Program-made: the position numbers and the translations under genes | Part shown: positions 18,801 to 27,172 of the stretch, piece after piece | Layout of the letters: every line of letters starts with the position of its first letter | How positions within the stretch are numbered: the first letter of the stretch is position 1 | Assembly: GCA_023150555.1 (NCBI GenBank) | Contig: JAKLKQ010000002.1 | Location: 124,001-188,000 of the forward strand | DNA length: 64,000 bases | Direction: 5' to 3' | Origin: Planctomycetota bacterium | Lineage (GTDB): Bacteria > Planctomycetota > SZUA-567 > H5-PLA8 | The notes under the pieces: generated by a model | The model's input: the letters and a program-made list of their open reading frames with translations, nothing else | The model's database searches: none | What the model was told of the DNA's origin: nothing

Positions 18801-19919
18801 TCAGTGCTTTCCGTTCGGCGGCGCGGCGGTAGAGCCCACGAAGAACTGCCCGGGCACGTGCACGCGGCGCGGCTCCTGCCCGGGCTGCGAGAAGCGTTCG
18901 CTCAGGCGCTGCACGGCCATGCGGCCCATGCGCTCAAAGTCCGTCGCCATGCAGCTGGCGCGCGCCGGGTCGGCCTCGACTTCCGGCAGACTTCCGAATC
19001 CCACGATGCTCAGCTGGCCCGGCACCTTCACCTTCTGGTGCGCCGCGGCGCGGCGGAGCATCTCGCACAGGCCGTCCTCGTACGCGATCACCGCAGTCGG
19101 CGGCTCCTTAAGGGCCATCAGTTTCTTCAGGGCCTTCTCCGCTTCGTCCGTACTGCCCTTCACGTTCAGGCGGTAGGTCGCCGGCACTTCCAGCCCGGCC
19201 TCCTTCAGGCCCTCCTCGTAGCCGGCGCGGCGGTCGGGGTTCAGTTCGCTGCGCGCCCGGTCGACGAACGCGATATGCGTGTGGCCCAGGTGCGCCAGCA
19301 CGCGCACGGCTTCGCGCGTGTCGCCCTGCGAGTCCGTCTCGACGGAGTCCAGGTTCGAGCCCGGCGCGGGCCAGTGGTCGACGACGACGCCCGCCGGTAC
19401 GGCCGCCGCGACGCGGCGCTGCATCGCTTCGTCGGCCATGCCGACCAGGATGCAGCCTTCGATTTTGCTGTTCGCGGCGACGCTGAGGAAGCGGTCCACG
19501 CTGCGCTCGCTGCCGGTGTACAGCGATACGCTCAGCGCGATCCCGCGCGCCGTGGCTTCGTTGAAGATCCCGCGGTAGACGTCCTGGTAGATTCCGCGCT
19601 TCGGATATCCGCCCGGGCCGGCCTCGTGCGCCAGCACGCTGATCGTGCGAGCCGCGGGCGCGGCGGGTTCGACGCGCTTGGCCAGCGCCGCGGTGCCGTT
19701 CACCGTCGCGTGCCGCAGGAAGGTGCCCTTGCCGTGGCAGCGCGCGACCATGCCCTCCCGTTCGAGCACGCTTAACGCTTTGCGTACGGTGGTCACGCTG
19801 GCCTTGCGCATCTTGGACAGGTGCCGCTCGGTGGGCAGCTGGCCCAGTTCGTCGGCCAGCGCCGGAACCTGCTCGCGCAGCCACGCCAGGGTCGCCTGAA
19901 ACTGTTTGGGCGGTCGCAT
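18801..19919 (-). CDS. transcriptional regulator, GntR-type HTH with LacI-type ligand domain
   Basis: Protein of 372 residues. The ATG at 19919 has a perfect AAAGGAGG site 7 nt upstream. N-terminal winged HTH (ADELGQLPTERHLSKMRKASVTTVRKALSVLEREGMVARCHGKGTFL) is GntR-like; from ~90 it has a periplasmic-binding-fold domain of the LacI/GalR type (VYRGIFNEATARGIALSVSLYTG, GCILVGMADE, GDTREAVRVLAHLGHTHIAFV, LSIVGFGSLPEVEADPARASCMATDFERMGRMAVQRL). This AraR-like architecture usually senses a sugar. Adjacent upstream DNA carries inverted repeats that could be its operators. The target genes are not evident; it is divergent from the phage-like block. Confidence 0.9.
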   Translation of the reverse strand: MRPPKQFQATLAWLREQVPALADELGQLPTERHLSKMRKASVTTVRKALSVLEREGMVARCHGKGTFLRHATVNGTAALAKRVEPAAPAARTISVLAHEAGPGGYPKRGIYQDVYRGIFNEATARGIALSVSLYTGSERSVDRFLSVAANSKIEGCILVGMADEAMQRRVAAAVPAGVVVDHWPAPGSNLDSVETDSQGDTREAVRVLAHLGHTHIAFVDRARSELNPDRRAGYEEGLKEAGLEVPATYRLNVKGSTDEAEKALKKLMALKEPPTAVIAYEDGLCEMLRRAAAHQKVKVPGQLSIVGFGSLPEVEADPARASCMATDFERMGRMAVQRLSERFSQPGQEPRRVHVPGQFFVGSTAAPPNGKH

Positions 19920-19969
19920 CGAAGGAGCCTCCTTTGTCTCAGCTGTTGCTTGCCGAATCCATGGTTTAT

Positions 19970-20076
19970 ACACCAATAAATTCGATTGTTCGAATCATTT
20001 GTAGAACAATCATATAGTGCTTCAAAAACGCCCTCCGCGGACGGTCGCTTTCTTAACACTTAGTTTTTATTGGTGT
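19970..20076. promoter_or_regulatory. nested inverted repeats upstream of the regulator (candidate operators)
   Basis: ACACCAATAAA (19970-19980) and its perfect complement TTTATTGGTGT (20066-20076) flank a second dyad, GATTGTTC (19984-19991) / GAACAATC (20004-20011). The left outer copy is itself part of TTTAT-6-ATAAA. The stretch is AT-rich and lies 50-160 nt before the regulator start. Two equal sites ~97 bp apart suggest looping autoregulation. Confidence 0.5.
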
Positions 20077-20579
20077 TATGTGCCATTTGCAGTTTGAGAT
20101 ACGCGCCCACTCCGCTGTGCGGCCTGATCGAAAAAACTCATTATCAAATCTTAAATAAGCTAAGATGCTATTTAGTAGATCAATACATTTAATAATCTGT
20201 ACCCTACCCGTTAGCGCAGGCCTCGCCGTTCTTTGCGCCTTTGCGTCTTGGCGTGAGCTTTCCGTAATCCGCAATCGCATACGCTGTTCTCCGCGCCCTC
20301 CGCGTGCTCTGCGTGCTCTGCGTGCTCTGCGTGCTCTGCGGATGCCGCCGTCCGTGTATCTCCTTTACCGGACTGCGTTTGAAAAATTTCTTTCGAAAAA
20401 TTTTCATTTTTCGCTTCGATGGTCGTTCAAATACATGAGGGCTCGGGAATCCGGGCCCGGTCGCGCACACCTCGTTGCAGCGCGCTTTCGCTCGCCCGCC
20501 CAACCGGCACACACGCGAGCCCGGTCGCCGCATCCGCCGCACCGCATCCCCACAATGCAACGGGCAGCAAGGAGCACCC
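20077..20579. other. gene-free stretch before the phage-like block, with short repeats
   Basis: AT-rich up to ~20200, then the quasi-repeat TTCTTTGCGCCTTTGCGTCTT (20229-20250), then four perfect tandem copies of the 9-mer CGTGCTCTG (20303-20338) preceded by degenerate copies, then an A/T-rich patch with two GAAAAATTT words near 20380-20410. No credible gene, tRNA or att core is seen. It presumably holds the promoter of the phage-like block. Confidence 0.55.
20303..20338. repeat. four tandem 9-bp repeats
   Basis: CGTGCTCTG is repeated four times without mismatch, with related CTCCGCGCC/CTCCG words just before. It belongs to the same vocabulary as the CTCTGCG/CTTTGCG words elsewhere in the window. 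Confidence 0.85.
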
Positions 20580-20888
20580 ATGCCGTCCGAACGCCGCACG
20601 GCGCGAGCGATCGCGCCCGCGCAGGCCGCCGTTCGCCTGCGCAAGACCCTCGCCATCGTCGCGAAGCACCTCGCCCGCGAAGACCGGCACCTCCGCGAAG
20701 ACCTCGAACAGGAGATGGCCCTCGCCATCCTCGAACACGGAAAGCCCAACACCGTCACGCGCTTCCTCACCATCGCTTCGTGGAGAGCGCGCGACTACTG
20801 CCGGAGGAATCGTCCCGCCGAAGAGAAGCTCCTGCCCGTTCACCGAGTCCGCAAGATCGCGGAGGGCCAACAGCGTGGCGACCAATGA
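20580..20888 (+). CDS. sigma-70 region-2-like small protein, first gene of the phage-like block
   Basis: Protein of 102 residues; the ATG follows AAGGAG by 5-6 nt. After a basic N-terminus it has LREDLEQEMALAILEHGKPNTVTRFLTIASWRARDYCRRN, which resembles sigma-70 region 2 (the core-binding DLxQExxLA...RARDxxRR pattern) without a region 4. Phages use such fragments to direct late transcription, and it is the first of the plus-strand virus-like genes. A role as a late activator is an inference; it may instead simply be a DNA-binding protein. Confidence 0.55.
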   Translation: MPSERRTARAIAPAQAAVRLRKTLAIVAKHLAREDRHLREDLEQEMALAILEHGKPNTVTRFLTIASWRARDYCRRNRPAEEKLLPVHRVRKIAEGQQRGDQ

Positions 20889-21141
20889 CCTCCCGATCCG
20901 CAGGCCGGCCGACGCGATCCCCGTGCTCGAGCAACGCTACGGGCTGCGCGTCACGCGCCAGACGCTCTGGCGCTGGCGCAAACGCTGGCCGCTCAAACTT
21001 CCGTGTTCGATGCGCGATCTGATCGAATGGTTTGAACGGCAAGTATTCCCCCAGAACCAATGGCGCTTTTCGAACCTGGAACGTAACAGCCAGCGGTTGC
21101 TTATCTCCATCATCAAGAACGAGTTCGACTTTTTGGCGTAA
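20875..21141 (+). CDS. small helix-turn-helix DNA-binding protein
   Basis: Protein of 88 residues. The GTG start overlaps the preceding gene by 14 nt and has GGAGG 9 nt upstream. ADAIPVLEQRYGLRVTRQTLWRWRKRWPLKLP is a MerR/excisionase-like helix-turn-helix (helix, turn, recognition helix rich in Arg/Trp). The C-terminal half (LIEWFERQVFPQNQWRFSNL then ERNSQRLLISIIKNEFDFLA) is helical and encoded by less GC-rich DNA than its neighbours. It may be a regulator or a small-terminase-like packaging protein. Confidence 0.55.
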   Translation: MATNDLPIRRPADAIPVLEQRYGLRVTRQTLWRWRKRWPLKLPCSMRDLIEWFERQVFPQNQWRFSNLERNSQRLLISIIKNEFDFLA

Positions 21142-21219
21142 CAGCCTCTGTTGAAAAATTCGTTTAACAGGGTGAGAGGACCAAGCGATTTGAGCCTCTC
21201 GATGCGAAAGGAACAAACG

Positions 21220-21534
21220 ATGCAGAACGACGAACTACAGAAGCCGCCCCCTGCGGCTACGCCCGCCGCGAACGAGGCCCCCGGCCTCGCCGCCAAGCTC
21301 GCGGACCTCGCCGAGCGCGCCCTCGACCGCGCGCTCGAAGACCCCGCGCCGCACCGCGTCTACGCCGCGGTGAACGCGCTGCAGGAACTCGACCGCCGCT
21401 GCGGCCGCAGCGCCTGCCATGGCTGCGCGCGCGCCGCTTTCGCGCACTGCGAAGTGCACGGCGTCGAGTTGCACGAGCACCACGAGCACTGGCACGTCGC
21501 GGCCAAGGCCGCGCCGGCCGCGCGCAAGGCGTAG
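21220..21534 (+). CDS. small Cys/His-rich phage-block protein
   Basis: Protein of 104 residues; an AAAGGAAC site precedes the ATG, with an in-frame ATG 18 nt earlier. After a Pro/Ala linker it has a helical part (LAAKLADLAERALDRALEDP) and a Cys/His cluster, DRRCGRSACHGCARAAFAHCEVHGVELHEHHEHWH, which could bind zinc. It directly precedes the large terminase, the usual place of the small terminase subunit, but no similarity is recognised. Confidence 0.5.
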   Translation: MQNDELQKPPPAATPAANEAPGLAAKLADLAERALDRALEDPAPHRVYAAVNALQELDRRCGRSACHGCARAAFAHCEVHGVELHEHHEHWHVAAKAAPAARKA

Positions 21535-21542
21535 CCGCACCC

Positions 21543-23003
21543 GTGGACGGCGCGCATCCCGGCCTGGCCCTGCCGCACGCACGGGGCGCGCCGTCCGCGG
21601 ACTTCGTCGCATTCTGCGAGCAGCACGCGCAGATTCTGAGCATGGAGCAAGGACAGTTCGTGCCGTTTCGTCTCTACCCGTTCCAACGCGAGATCGCGGA
21701 GAAGCTCATGGCCGGCCAGTGGCTCTGGATCCTGAAGGCGAGGCAGCTGGGCCTGACGTGGCTCCTGGCCGCCTACGCCGTCTGGCTGATCCTGCACGCG
21801 CCGAACCAGAAAGTCCTGGTCTTGAGCAAAGACCGCGACGCCGCGGAGATCTTCCTCGAACGCGCCAAGCAGATCCTCGCGCGCCTGCCCGAAGGCTCGG
21901 TGTGCAAGCCGCGCGTCAACAACGAGCAGCGCCTGGTGCTGAGCGACGACGACGGCGGCGGCGAGATCCAGTCGCTGGCCGCGGGGAAATCCTCAATCCG
22001 TTCGCTGGTCGCGAACCTGGTGATCCTCGACGAGGCCGCCTTCAACCCGCGCCTGGACGAACACCTGCGCGCCGCGCCGCCCGCCGTCGAACACAGTAGA
22101 GGCCAGGTCGTCGCCATCAGCACGTCCGACGGCCCGCGCGGGCGCTTCCACGACGTCTGGCACGCCGCCCACGAAGGCAAGGCGCCGTTCGCGCCCGTCT
22201 TCATCCCGTGGCACCGCCACCCCAGCCGCGACGCCGTTTGGTACGCGCGCCAGAGCGCGATGTTCGCCGCCGACCCGGTCTTCATGAAGCGCGAATACCC
22301 CGCGACGCCTGAGGAAGCCTTCGAGGGCGCCGAGGGCCGCGTCTACCCGCTCTTCGCGCGCGACGGGCGCTTCATACGCAAAGTGGAACTGAAGACCGAC
22401 TGGCCGCGCTACCGCGCGCTCGACTTCGGCGGCCGCGACCCGTTCGTCTGCCTGTGGGGATGCCTCCTGCCGGGCGAAGGCAGCGCGCTGAGCATCGACC
22501 CGTCGTGCGCGAACCTCGTCCGCGAACTGCTCGCCTACAGCTACGACGCGAACGGCCTGCCCGCCGACAACCACAACCACGCCTGCGACGCGCTGCGCTA
22601 CATGGCCGTCACGCCGGGCGACGGCGGCATCACCGGGCGCCTGCACATTTATCGCGAACTCTACGAACCCGACAGCGCCGCGCGCGGCTTCAGTTGCGTG
22701 GACATGGCTGAACGCGTCCGCGCCCTCAGCGGCAACGAACGCTTTGCGTGCACCGCAGCCGACCGCAGCCGACCGGATCTGATCGCGCTCTTCAGCGCGC
22801 TGGGCATGCCCGCCACCGGGCAGCGATCCATGAGCGGCGCGCGGCAGAGCGAGATCGAACAGGGTATCGCGCGCGTCAATGCCCTGGTCACCGGCACCGC
22901 GAAGGGGCCCGCCGCCGCGCCCTTGCCGCAGCGCACGCCCCCCGCGTTTCCGGAAAACTACCGCCCCGTGCCGCCGACGTGGCGTTTGCCCATCTTTGCG
23001 TGA
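21543..23003 (+). CDS. terminase large subunit with apparently permuted nuclease domain
   Basis: DNA-packaging motor of 486 residues. ATPase: LYPFQREIAEKLM, Walker A KARQLGLTWLL (near 63), Walker B LVILDEAAF, coupling motif region ISTSDGPRGRF. The RNase-H-like nuclease starts with YRALDFGGRDPFVCLWG (first Asp). In related terminases the order is then GRLHIYRELYE..., ...ADRSRPDLIALF, ...IDPSCANLVRELLAYSYD, ...NHACDALRYM. Here the last two pieces (22482-22637) come before the first two (22638-22905). The frame is open throughout. The start is a GTG at 21543. Confidence 0.88.
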   Translation: MDGAHPGLALPHARGAPSADFVAFCEQHAQILSMEQGQFVPFRLYPFQREIAEKLMAGQWLWILKARQLGLTWLLAAYAVWLILHAPNQKVLVLSKDRDAAEIFLERAKQILARLPEGSVCKPRVNNEQRLVLSDDDGGGEIQSLAAGKSSIRSLVANLVILDEAAFNPRLDEHLRAAPPAVEHSRGQVVAISTSDGPRGRFHDVWHAAHEGKAPFAPVFIPWHRHPSRDAVWYARQSAMFAADPVFMKREYPATPEEAFEGAEGRVYPLFARDGRFIRKVELKTDWPRYRALDFGGRDPFVCLWGCLLPGEGSALSIDPSCANLVRELLAYSYDANGLPADNHNHACDALRYMAVTPGDGGITGRLHIYRELYEPDSAARGFSCVDMAERVRALSGNERFACTAADRSRPDLIALFSALGMPATGQRSMSGARQSEIEQGIARVNALVTGTAKGPAAAPLPQRTPPAFPENYRPVPPTWRLPIFA

Positions 23004-23014
23004 GAGCCAATACC

Positions 23015-24562
23015 ATGACCGTCACGACCACAGTACAGGAGCGCATCGAGCAACTGCTCGCCCGCCGCGGCGACCTGCAGGCCCTGCGCGAGGAATGGCA
23101 GGTGATCGAAGATGCCCTCGCGGGCGGCGGCGCCGTCAAGCGCGCGCATTCGGTCGAACGCCTCGCCGGCTTCCGCTCCGTCGGCGGCGCGACGGTGCCC
23201 TTCACCGAACACGTCGGCGTCTCGCGCTACCTGCCCAAGAACGCGATGGAGCACCCCGAGGAATACGCAAAGCGTCTCGCGATGACGCCGTTCCTCCCCG
23301 AGACGCCAGCGATCCTGCAGAGCCGCCAGGGCGCGCTCTTCCGCAAGCCGCCCGAATGGCGCCTGCCCGAAGCGCTTGCGTCGCTCGAACGCCGCGCCAC
23401 CGCCCGCGGCGCGTCGCTCTTCGACGTCGTCGCCAAGACCGCCGAACTCTGCCAGACCCAGGGCTATCCGTGCGTGCTCGTCGACCGCGAAGCCCTGCCG
23501 CACGACGTCGCAGCGCGCAGGGAAAGCGTCTCCGCCGAGGAACGGGACCGCCGGGGGCTCGGGCACATCGTGCTCGCGCCGTATGCCGCCGACCAGATCC
23601 TCGATTGGGCCGAAGACGACCGCGGCCTCGTGTGGATCAAGCTTCTCGAATCCTGCGGCAGCGCGCCCACCTGGGATGCCGCACCCGAACGACTGCAGAT
23701 CGTACGCATTGTGGATCGCACCTCGATCCGCGCCTTCGAGATCCGCACGCGCGATGGTGCGCCGCCCGCGCTTTCCGAACGCCCCGCCGTGACGCACGGC
23801 GCGCGCGATTCGCGCGGGAACCCCATCGTGCCCGTGCATGTCTTCCACGCCACACCCGCGCGCGACCGGATCGGCCGCCCCAATCTGAAGGGCTGCGCCG
23901 AAGCCGACATGGCCGCCACGCGCGTGCTCAGCGAGATGATGTGGATCCTGCACATGATGGTCCCGATCCTGGCGCTGAAGACGCACCGCGAGCCCGACAA
24001 GATCGGCAACATGGGCATCGGCGCCTCGCACCTGGTCGTGCTGCAAAACAAGGACGGCGAGCGCGCCGCCGAGGAACTCGCGTTCGTCCAGCTGGACCCC
24101 ACCGCCGCCGACCGCCTCTTCCGCACGTACGAACACCTCGTCGCGAAGGCCAAGGACCAAGGCAACAAGGCCGTCGGCGTCGGCGTCACCGGGCCGCTGG
24201 AGCAGAGCGGCATCAGCAAGGCGTGGACGTTCAAGACCGGCGAAGAGCGCGTGCTCTTCCTGCTCTCCACCGAGCTCGAACGCGGCTTCAACTGGCTGCT
24301 CGACCTCGCCGCGCGCATGGAAGGCGCCGACGAAGAGGCCGCGTGGATCCGCTTCCCCGAAAGCTACGAGATCGAAGCGCCCGAGCAGCGCTTTGCGCTC
24401 AGCGAACGCGTTCTCGAACTCGCCCGCGCGAACGGGCTGCCGGCGCTCGCCGCCGAGGCCCTGGCGCGCATCGCGCAGATGTACACCGGGCCGCTCGACG
24501 AGACGACCGCCGCCGCGCTGCGCACCGAGCTGCAGCGCGTCCGCGAAGGAGGTGCCGAATGA
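23015..24562 (+). CDS. portal protein, DUF4055-like
   Basis: Protein of 515 residues at the canonical position after the terminase. The sequence VSRYLPKNAMEHPEEYAKRLAMTPFLPETPAILQSRQGALFRKPPEWRLPE, then LFDVVAKTAELCQTQGYPCVLVDRE, matches the layout of DUF4055 portal-like proteins. A GxKAVGVGVTGPLEQSG segment and a C-terminal helical region follow. It would form the dodecameric ring through which DNA enters and leaves the capsid. The stop overlaps the next start (ATGA). Confidence 0.83.
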   Translation: MTVTTTVQERIEQLLARRGDLQALREEWQVIEDALAGGGAVKRAHSVERLAGFRSVGGATVPFTEHVGVSRYLPKNAMEHPEEYAKRLAMTPFLPETPAILQSRQGALFRKPPEWRLPEALASLERRATARGASLFDVVAKTAELCQTQGYPCVLVDREALPHDVAARRESVSAEERDRRGLGHIVLAPYAADQILDWAEDDRGLVWIKLLESCGSAPTWDAAPERLQIVRIVDRTSIRAFEIRTRDGAPPALSERPAVTHGARDSRGNPIVPVHVFHATPARDRIGRPNLKGCAEADMAATRVLSEMMWILHMMVPILALKTHREPDKIGNMGIGASHLVVLQNKDGERAAEELAFVQLDPTAADRLFRTYEHLVAKAKDQGNKAVGVGVTGPLEQSGISKAWTFKTGEERVLFLLSTELERGFNWLLDLAARMEGADEEAAWIRFPESYEIEAPEQRFALSERVLELARANGLPALAAEALARIAQMYTGPLDETTAAALRTELQRVREGGAE

Positions 24563-25107
24563 CCGCGCCGGAACAGACGAACGATCCCAACGGCCTTACG
24601 CAAAGCGAACCGGCGCCCGCGCCGCAGGGAGCTCGAAACGAGGATGACGCTGTGTCCGCCACGCGCGAGGAACTCGCGCGCGTCGCCCGCGAGCTGCGCG
24701 AACTCTCCGAACGCGTGCAGCGCGAGAAGGCCGAACAGCGCGCGCTGGCCGAGATCGGCAAGGTGCGCTGGTTCGACCCCGCCGAGGCCGCGCGCGAGTT
24801 GCTCCCGGCGCTTTGCGACGAAAGCGGAGTCCTCTACGTCGCGGACCCCGGAAACGCGAACGAAAAGATTCCCCTCGCGCAGGCCGTTGCCGAGCTCGCC
24901 AAGCGCCGGCCGTACTGGGTCAAGGCCGAGTTGCGCGAAGGCAGCGGCGCGCTGGGCAACGCGCGCGGCGCATCGCGAACCGCGAACGCCGAGCCGGAAC
25001 TCACCTACCAGGATCTGCTCGAGGACCCCAAGCGCATGGCCGACTGGCTGCGCAGAGATCCGATGGAAGTCGCGCGCCTGCGCGCCAAACACGGGCGCAC
25101 GCGCTGA
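24559..25107 (+). CDS. scaffolding-like protein
   Basis: Protein of 182 residues between portal and capsid genes, with AAGGAGG before the ATG that overlaps the portal stop. The N-terminus is Pro/Gln-rich and disordered, then a coiled coil (SATREELARVARELRELSERVQREKAEQRALAEIG) and a charged C-terminus (WLRRDPMEVARLRAKHGRTR). Position, coiled coil and charge fit an internal scaffold for capsid assembly. No family motif. Confidence 0.7.
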   Translation: MTAPEQTNDPNGLTQSEPAPAPQGARNEDDAVSATREELARVARELRELSERVQREKAEQRALAEIGKVRWFDPAEAARELLPALCDESGVLYVADPGNANEKIPLAQAVAELAKRRPYWVKAELREGSGALGNARGASRTANAEPELTYQDLLEDPKRMADWLRRDPMEVARLRAKHGRTR

Positions 25108-25164
25108 ACGAAACCGAAGCGGCGGCCCGAAGGCCCGCCAGGCACGTAAAGGAGCAAATGCAAG

Positions 25165-26181
25165 ATGGCCATCACCGAAGCGTCGGACCTTTTCATTCCC
25201 GAAGTCTCGCTGGAGTACGCGCGCCAGGCCTTCGTCGACTCGCTCGAAGTCATGGGCAAGCTCGTCGGCGAGGGTGCGGACGCGCCGGTGCGCGTGATGA
25301 ACGACGCGGCCTTCAGCAGCATGGGCCAGTTCCTTCAAGGGCCGGTCTTCAAACGCATCTCGGGGCTCGTCACCAAGCGCGACGTGACCTCGACCAGCGC
25401 CGTCACGCCGCTCGAGCTGACCGGCGATAACGCCGTCGCCGCGAAAATGCACCGCAAGATCGGGCCCGTCGAATACACGCTCGACGCCGCGCGCATCAGC
25501 CGCGCCGGCCGCGAACAGATCAGCGCGGAGATCGGGCGCCAGGCGGGCGAGCAGATGAGCGCCAGCATCCAGGCGAGCATCCTGGCCGCGCTGCTGGGCA
25601 CCGTCGATACCCTCGCCAACTCGGCGCATACACATAGCGTGTGGGACGCCTCCACGCGCGTGAACCTCAGCCCCAGCGTGCTCAACCTGGGCCTGAACAA
25701 GATGGGCGACCGGCGCCGCGCGATCAGCTCGTGGATCATGCGCAGCGAACCCTTTGCAGACCTGATCGAGAGCAACATCCAGGCGGGCATCAGCGGCGTC
25801 GCCGACCGCGTGCTCGACGGCGGCGAGCCCATGACGTTCCGCATGCCCGTCGCGCTGCTGGACGACGCGCGGCTGACGATCGCCGACGCGGGCGCCGACA
25901 AGTACATCACGCTGGGCGCCGGCGCCGGCGCGCTGGAACTCTTCTTCACGCTTCCGCTGACGATCTACCCGCCGTTCCTCGAGACCGGCACCGAGCAGGT
26001 GAAGATCCGCTGGCGCGCGGACTTCGATTTCGCGCTGCGCGCGCCGGGCTTCGCCTGGGACACCGGAACGCCCAACCCGGCCGACAACGACCTGGCCGCC
26101 AGCGGCAACTGGACCATCGCACACACCAGCCACAAGGAAGTGCCCGTCGTCAAGATCGTCCACAATTACAGCGGGAACTGA
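25165..26181 (+). CDS. major capsid protein
   Basis: Protein of 338 residues starting MAITEASDLFIPEVSLEYARQ. Size, position after portal and scaffold, and the layout (long helix EQISAEIGRQAGEQMSASIQASILAALLG, then SWIMRSEPFADLI and a beta-rich C-terminus ending KVPVVKIVHN-like VPVVKIVHNYSGN) fit a coat protein of tailed viruses, presumably of the HK97 fold. The start is preceded by AAAGGAG. No protease cleavage site is evident. Confidence 0.85.
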   Translation: MAITEASDLFIPEVSLEYARQAFVDSLEVMGKLVGEGADAPVRVMNDAAFSSMGQFLQGPVFKRISGLVTKRDVTSTSAVTPLELTGDNAVAAKMHRKIGPVEYTLDAARISRAGREQISAEIGRQAGEQMSASIQASILAALLGTVDTLANSAHTHSVWDASTRVNLSPSVLNLGLNKMGDRRRAISSWIMRSEPFADLIESNIQAGISGVADRVLDGGEPMTFRMPVALLDDARLTIADAGADKYITLGAGAGALELFFTLPLTIYPPFLETGTEQVKIRWRADFDFALRAPGFAWDTGTPNPADNDLAASGNWTIAHTSHKEVPVVKIVHNYSGN

Positions 26182-26242
26182 TCGAACAATTCGGCGGGAG
26201 GCGGAGTGCTTCGGTGCTCCGCTTCCCCGGAGGCCTCAGCGA

Positions 26243-26530
26243 ATGCACACGACCGGCGAACGATTCGAACGAAGACCGCCCCCGCGCATCCAGGCCGCGG
26301 CGCTGGGCGAGAATAGCACGGTTCGCGTGGGCCTGGCGCTGGGGCTTGCCGGATTCCTGGCCGGCTCCGTCTGGTGGGCCGACGCGCTGCAGACGAAGGT
26401 CGACGCGCTGCTGCAACAGAGCGCCGACGCCGTGAGCGAACTCAAGCGCCTCAACGCCGAATTCGCCGACCTGAAGACGCGCGTGCGCGTCCTCGAGAAA
26501 GCCGCCTCGGTCCCTTCCGAACACCGTTGA
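26243..26530 (+). CDS. single-TM coiled-coil protein (inner-spanin-like)
   Basis: Protein of 95 residues. One transmembrane segment (VGLALGLAGFLAGSVWWADAL, ~28-48) is followed by a coiled coil (QTKVDALLQQSADAVSELKRLNAEFADLKTRVRVLEKAA). The N-in, periplasmic-coil layout fits an inner-membrane spanin or a lysis-timing protein. It lies between the capsid gene and a holin-like gene. Confidence 0.55.
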   Translation: MHTTGERFERRPPPRIQAAALGENSTVRVGLALGLAGFLAGSVWWADALQTKVDALLQQSADAVSELKRLNAEFADLKTRVRVLEKAASVPSEHR

Positions 26531-26553
26531 ACCACCGCACGAAAGGAGTTTAC

Positions 26554-26754
26554 ATGAAGAACCTCATCTCAAAACTTGGCGGCCGGAAGTTCCTGCTCGC
26601 CTTCGTCACCCTGATCGGCGTCGCCGTCGCTTCGCTGACCGGCTACGAGATCGACGCCAACCTGCGCGAGACGCTCGTCGGCGTCCTCGGCACCTACCTG
26701 CTGGGCCAGGGCCTCGCCGACGGCCTCAGCGGCGGCAAGACCGCCAGCAAGTGA
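26554..26754 (+). CDS. holin-like small membrane protein
   Basis: Protein of 66 residues with AAAGGAG before the ATG. MKNLISKLGGRKFLLAFVTL then IGVAVASLTGYEI forms one hydrophobic segment, and LRETLVGVLGTYLLGQGLADGL a second amphipathic one, with a charged tail (GGKTASK). This matches small phage holins. No endolysin gene is nearby. Confidence 0.6.
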   Translation: MKNLISKLGGRKFLLAFVTLIGVAVASLTGYEIDANLRETLVGVLGTYLLGQGLADGLSGGKTASK

Positions 26755-26768
26755 GCGAAGGCACTTCC

Positions 26769-26921
26769 ATGCGACGCCGCCTCACGCTGCTCTTCCTTGG
26801 CCCGCCCGCCATCGCTCTCGGCGCGTGCGTGGCCCTGGCGCTCGCTTGCGCCGATGTTCTTCTCGGGGCCACGCAAAGCGTACGGCTCTGGTGGCGCGAA
26901 GTCCGGCGGCCGCTGCCGTGA
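26769..26921 (+). CDS. very small membrane protein
   Basis: Protein of 50 residues in the lysis-like cassette, 14 nt after the holin-like gene. Basic start (MRRR), a hydrophobic segment (LTLLFLGPPAIALGACVALALACADVLLGA) and a basic, Trp-rich end (WWREVRRPLP). The stop overlaps the next possible start (GTGA). Function unknown; it may be an accessory holin or antiholin. Confidence 0.45.
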   Translation: MRRRLTLLFLGPPAIALGACVALALACADVLLGATQSVRLWWREVRRPLP

Positions 26922-27172
26922 ACGCCGTGCTGACGCTGGCAACCGCAATCGCCGCGTTGATCGTGGCGCTGCTGAAAGGAATCTTCGGCCATGCCAACCC
27001 GCGCGAAACGACGGTCGTGGATGTTGCCGCTCGCCCTCTCGGCATCGCTCTTGCTCGCCGGCTGCGACGTCTCGCTGGGCCCGCGCGTGCGCGACCGCAT
27101 CGTCTTCGTGCGCGGAGGACCCGCCGCCCGGGTCGGCGAGGACAAAACGGTAGAGGTCATCGTCGAACGTGA
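26918..27172 (+). CDS. possible overlapping membrane ORF
   Basis: A GTG overlapping the previous stop opens an 84-codon frame. The first 24 residues (VNAVLTLATAIAALIVALLK then GIFG) form a plausible transmembrane helix; the rest is Arg-rich and mostly overlaps the lipoprotein gene in another frame, so only the N-terminal part looks natural. The nesting resembles Rz/Rz1, but the protein is short for an inner spanin. Confidence 0.3.
   Translation: MNAVLTLATAIAALIVALLKGIFGHANPRETTVVDVAARPLGIALARRLRRLAGPARARPHRLRARRTRRPGRRGQNGRGHRRT

Noticed and set aside
19984..20011. GTTCGAATC-like word suggesting a tRNA T-loop
   Set aside because: No acceptor or anticodon stem can be built around it; it is one arm region of an inverted repeat.
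20303..20338. Possible CRISPR array
   Set aside because: 9-bp direct repeats without spacers and no cas genes; it is a simple tandem repeat.
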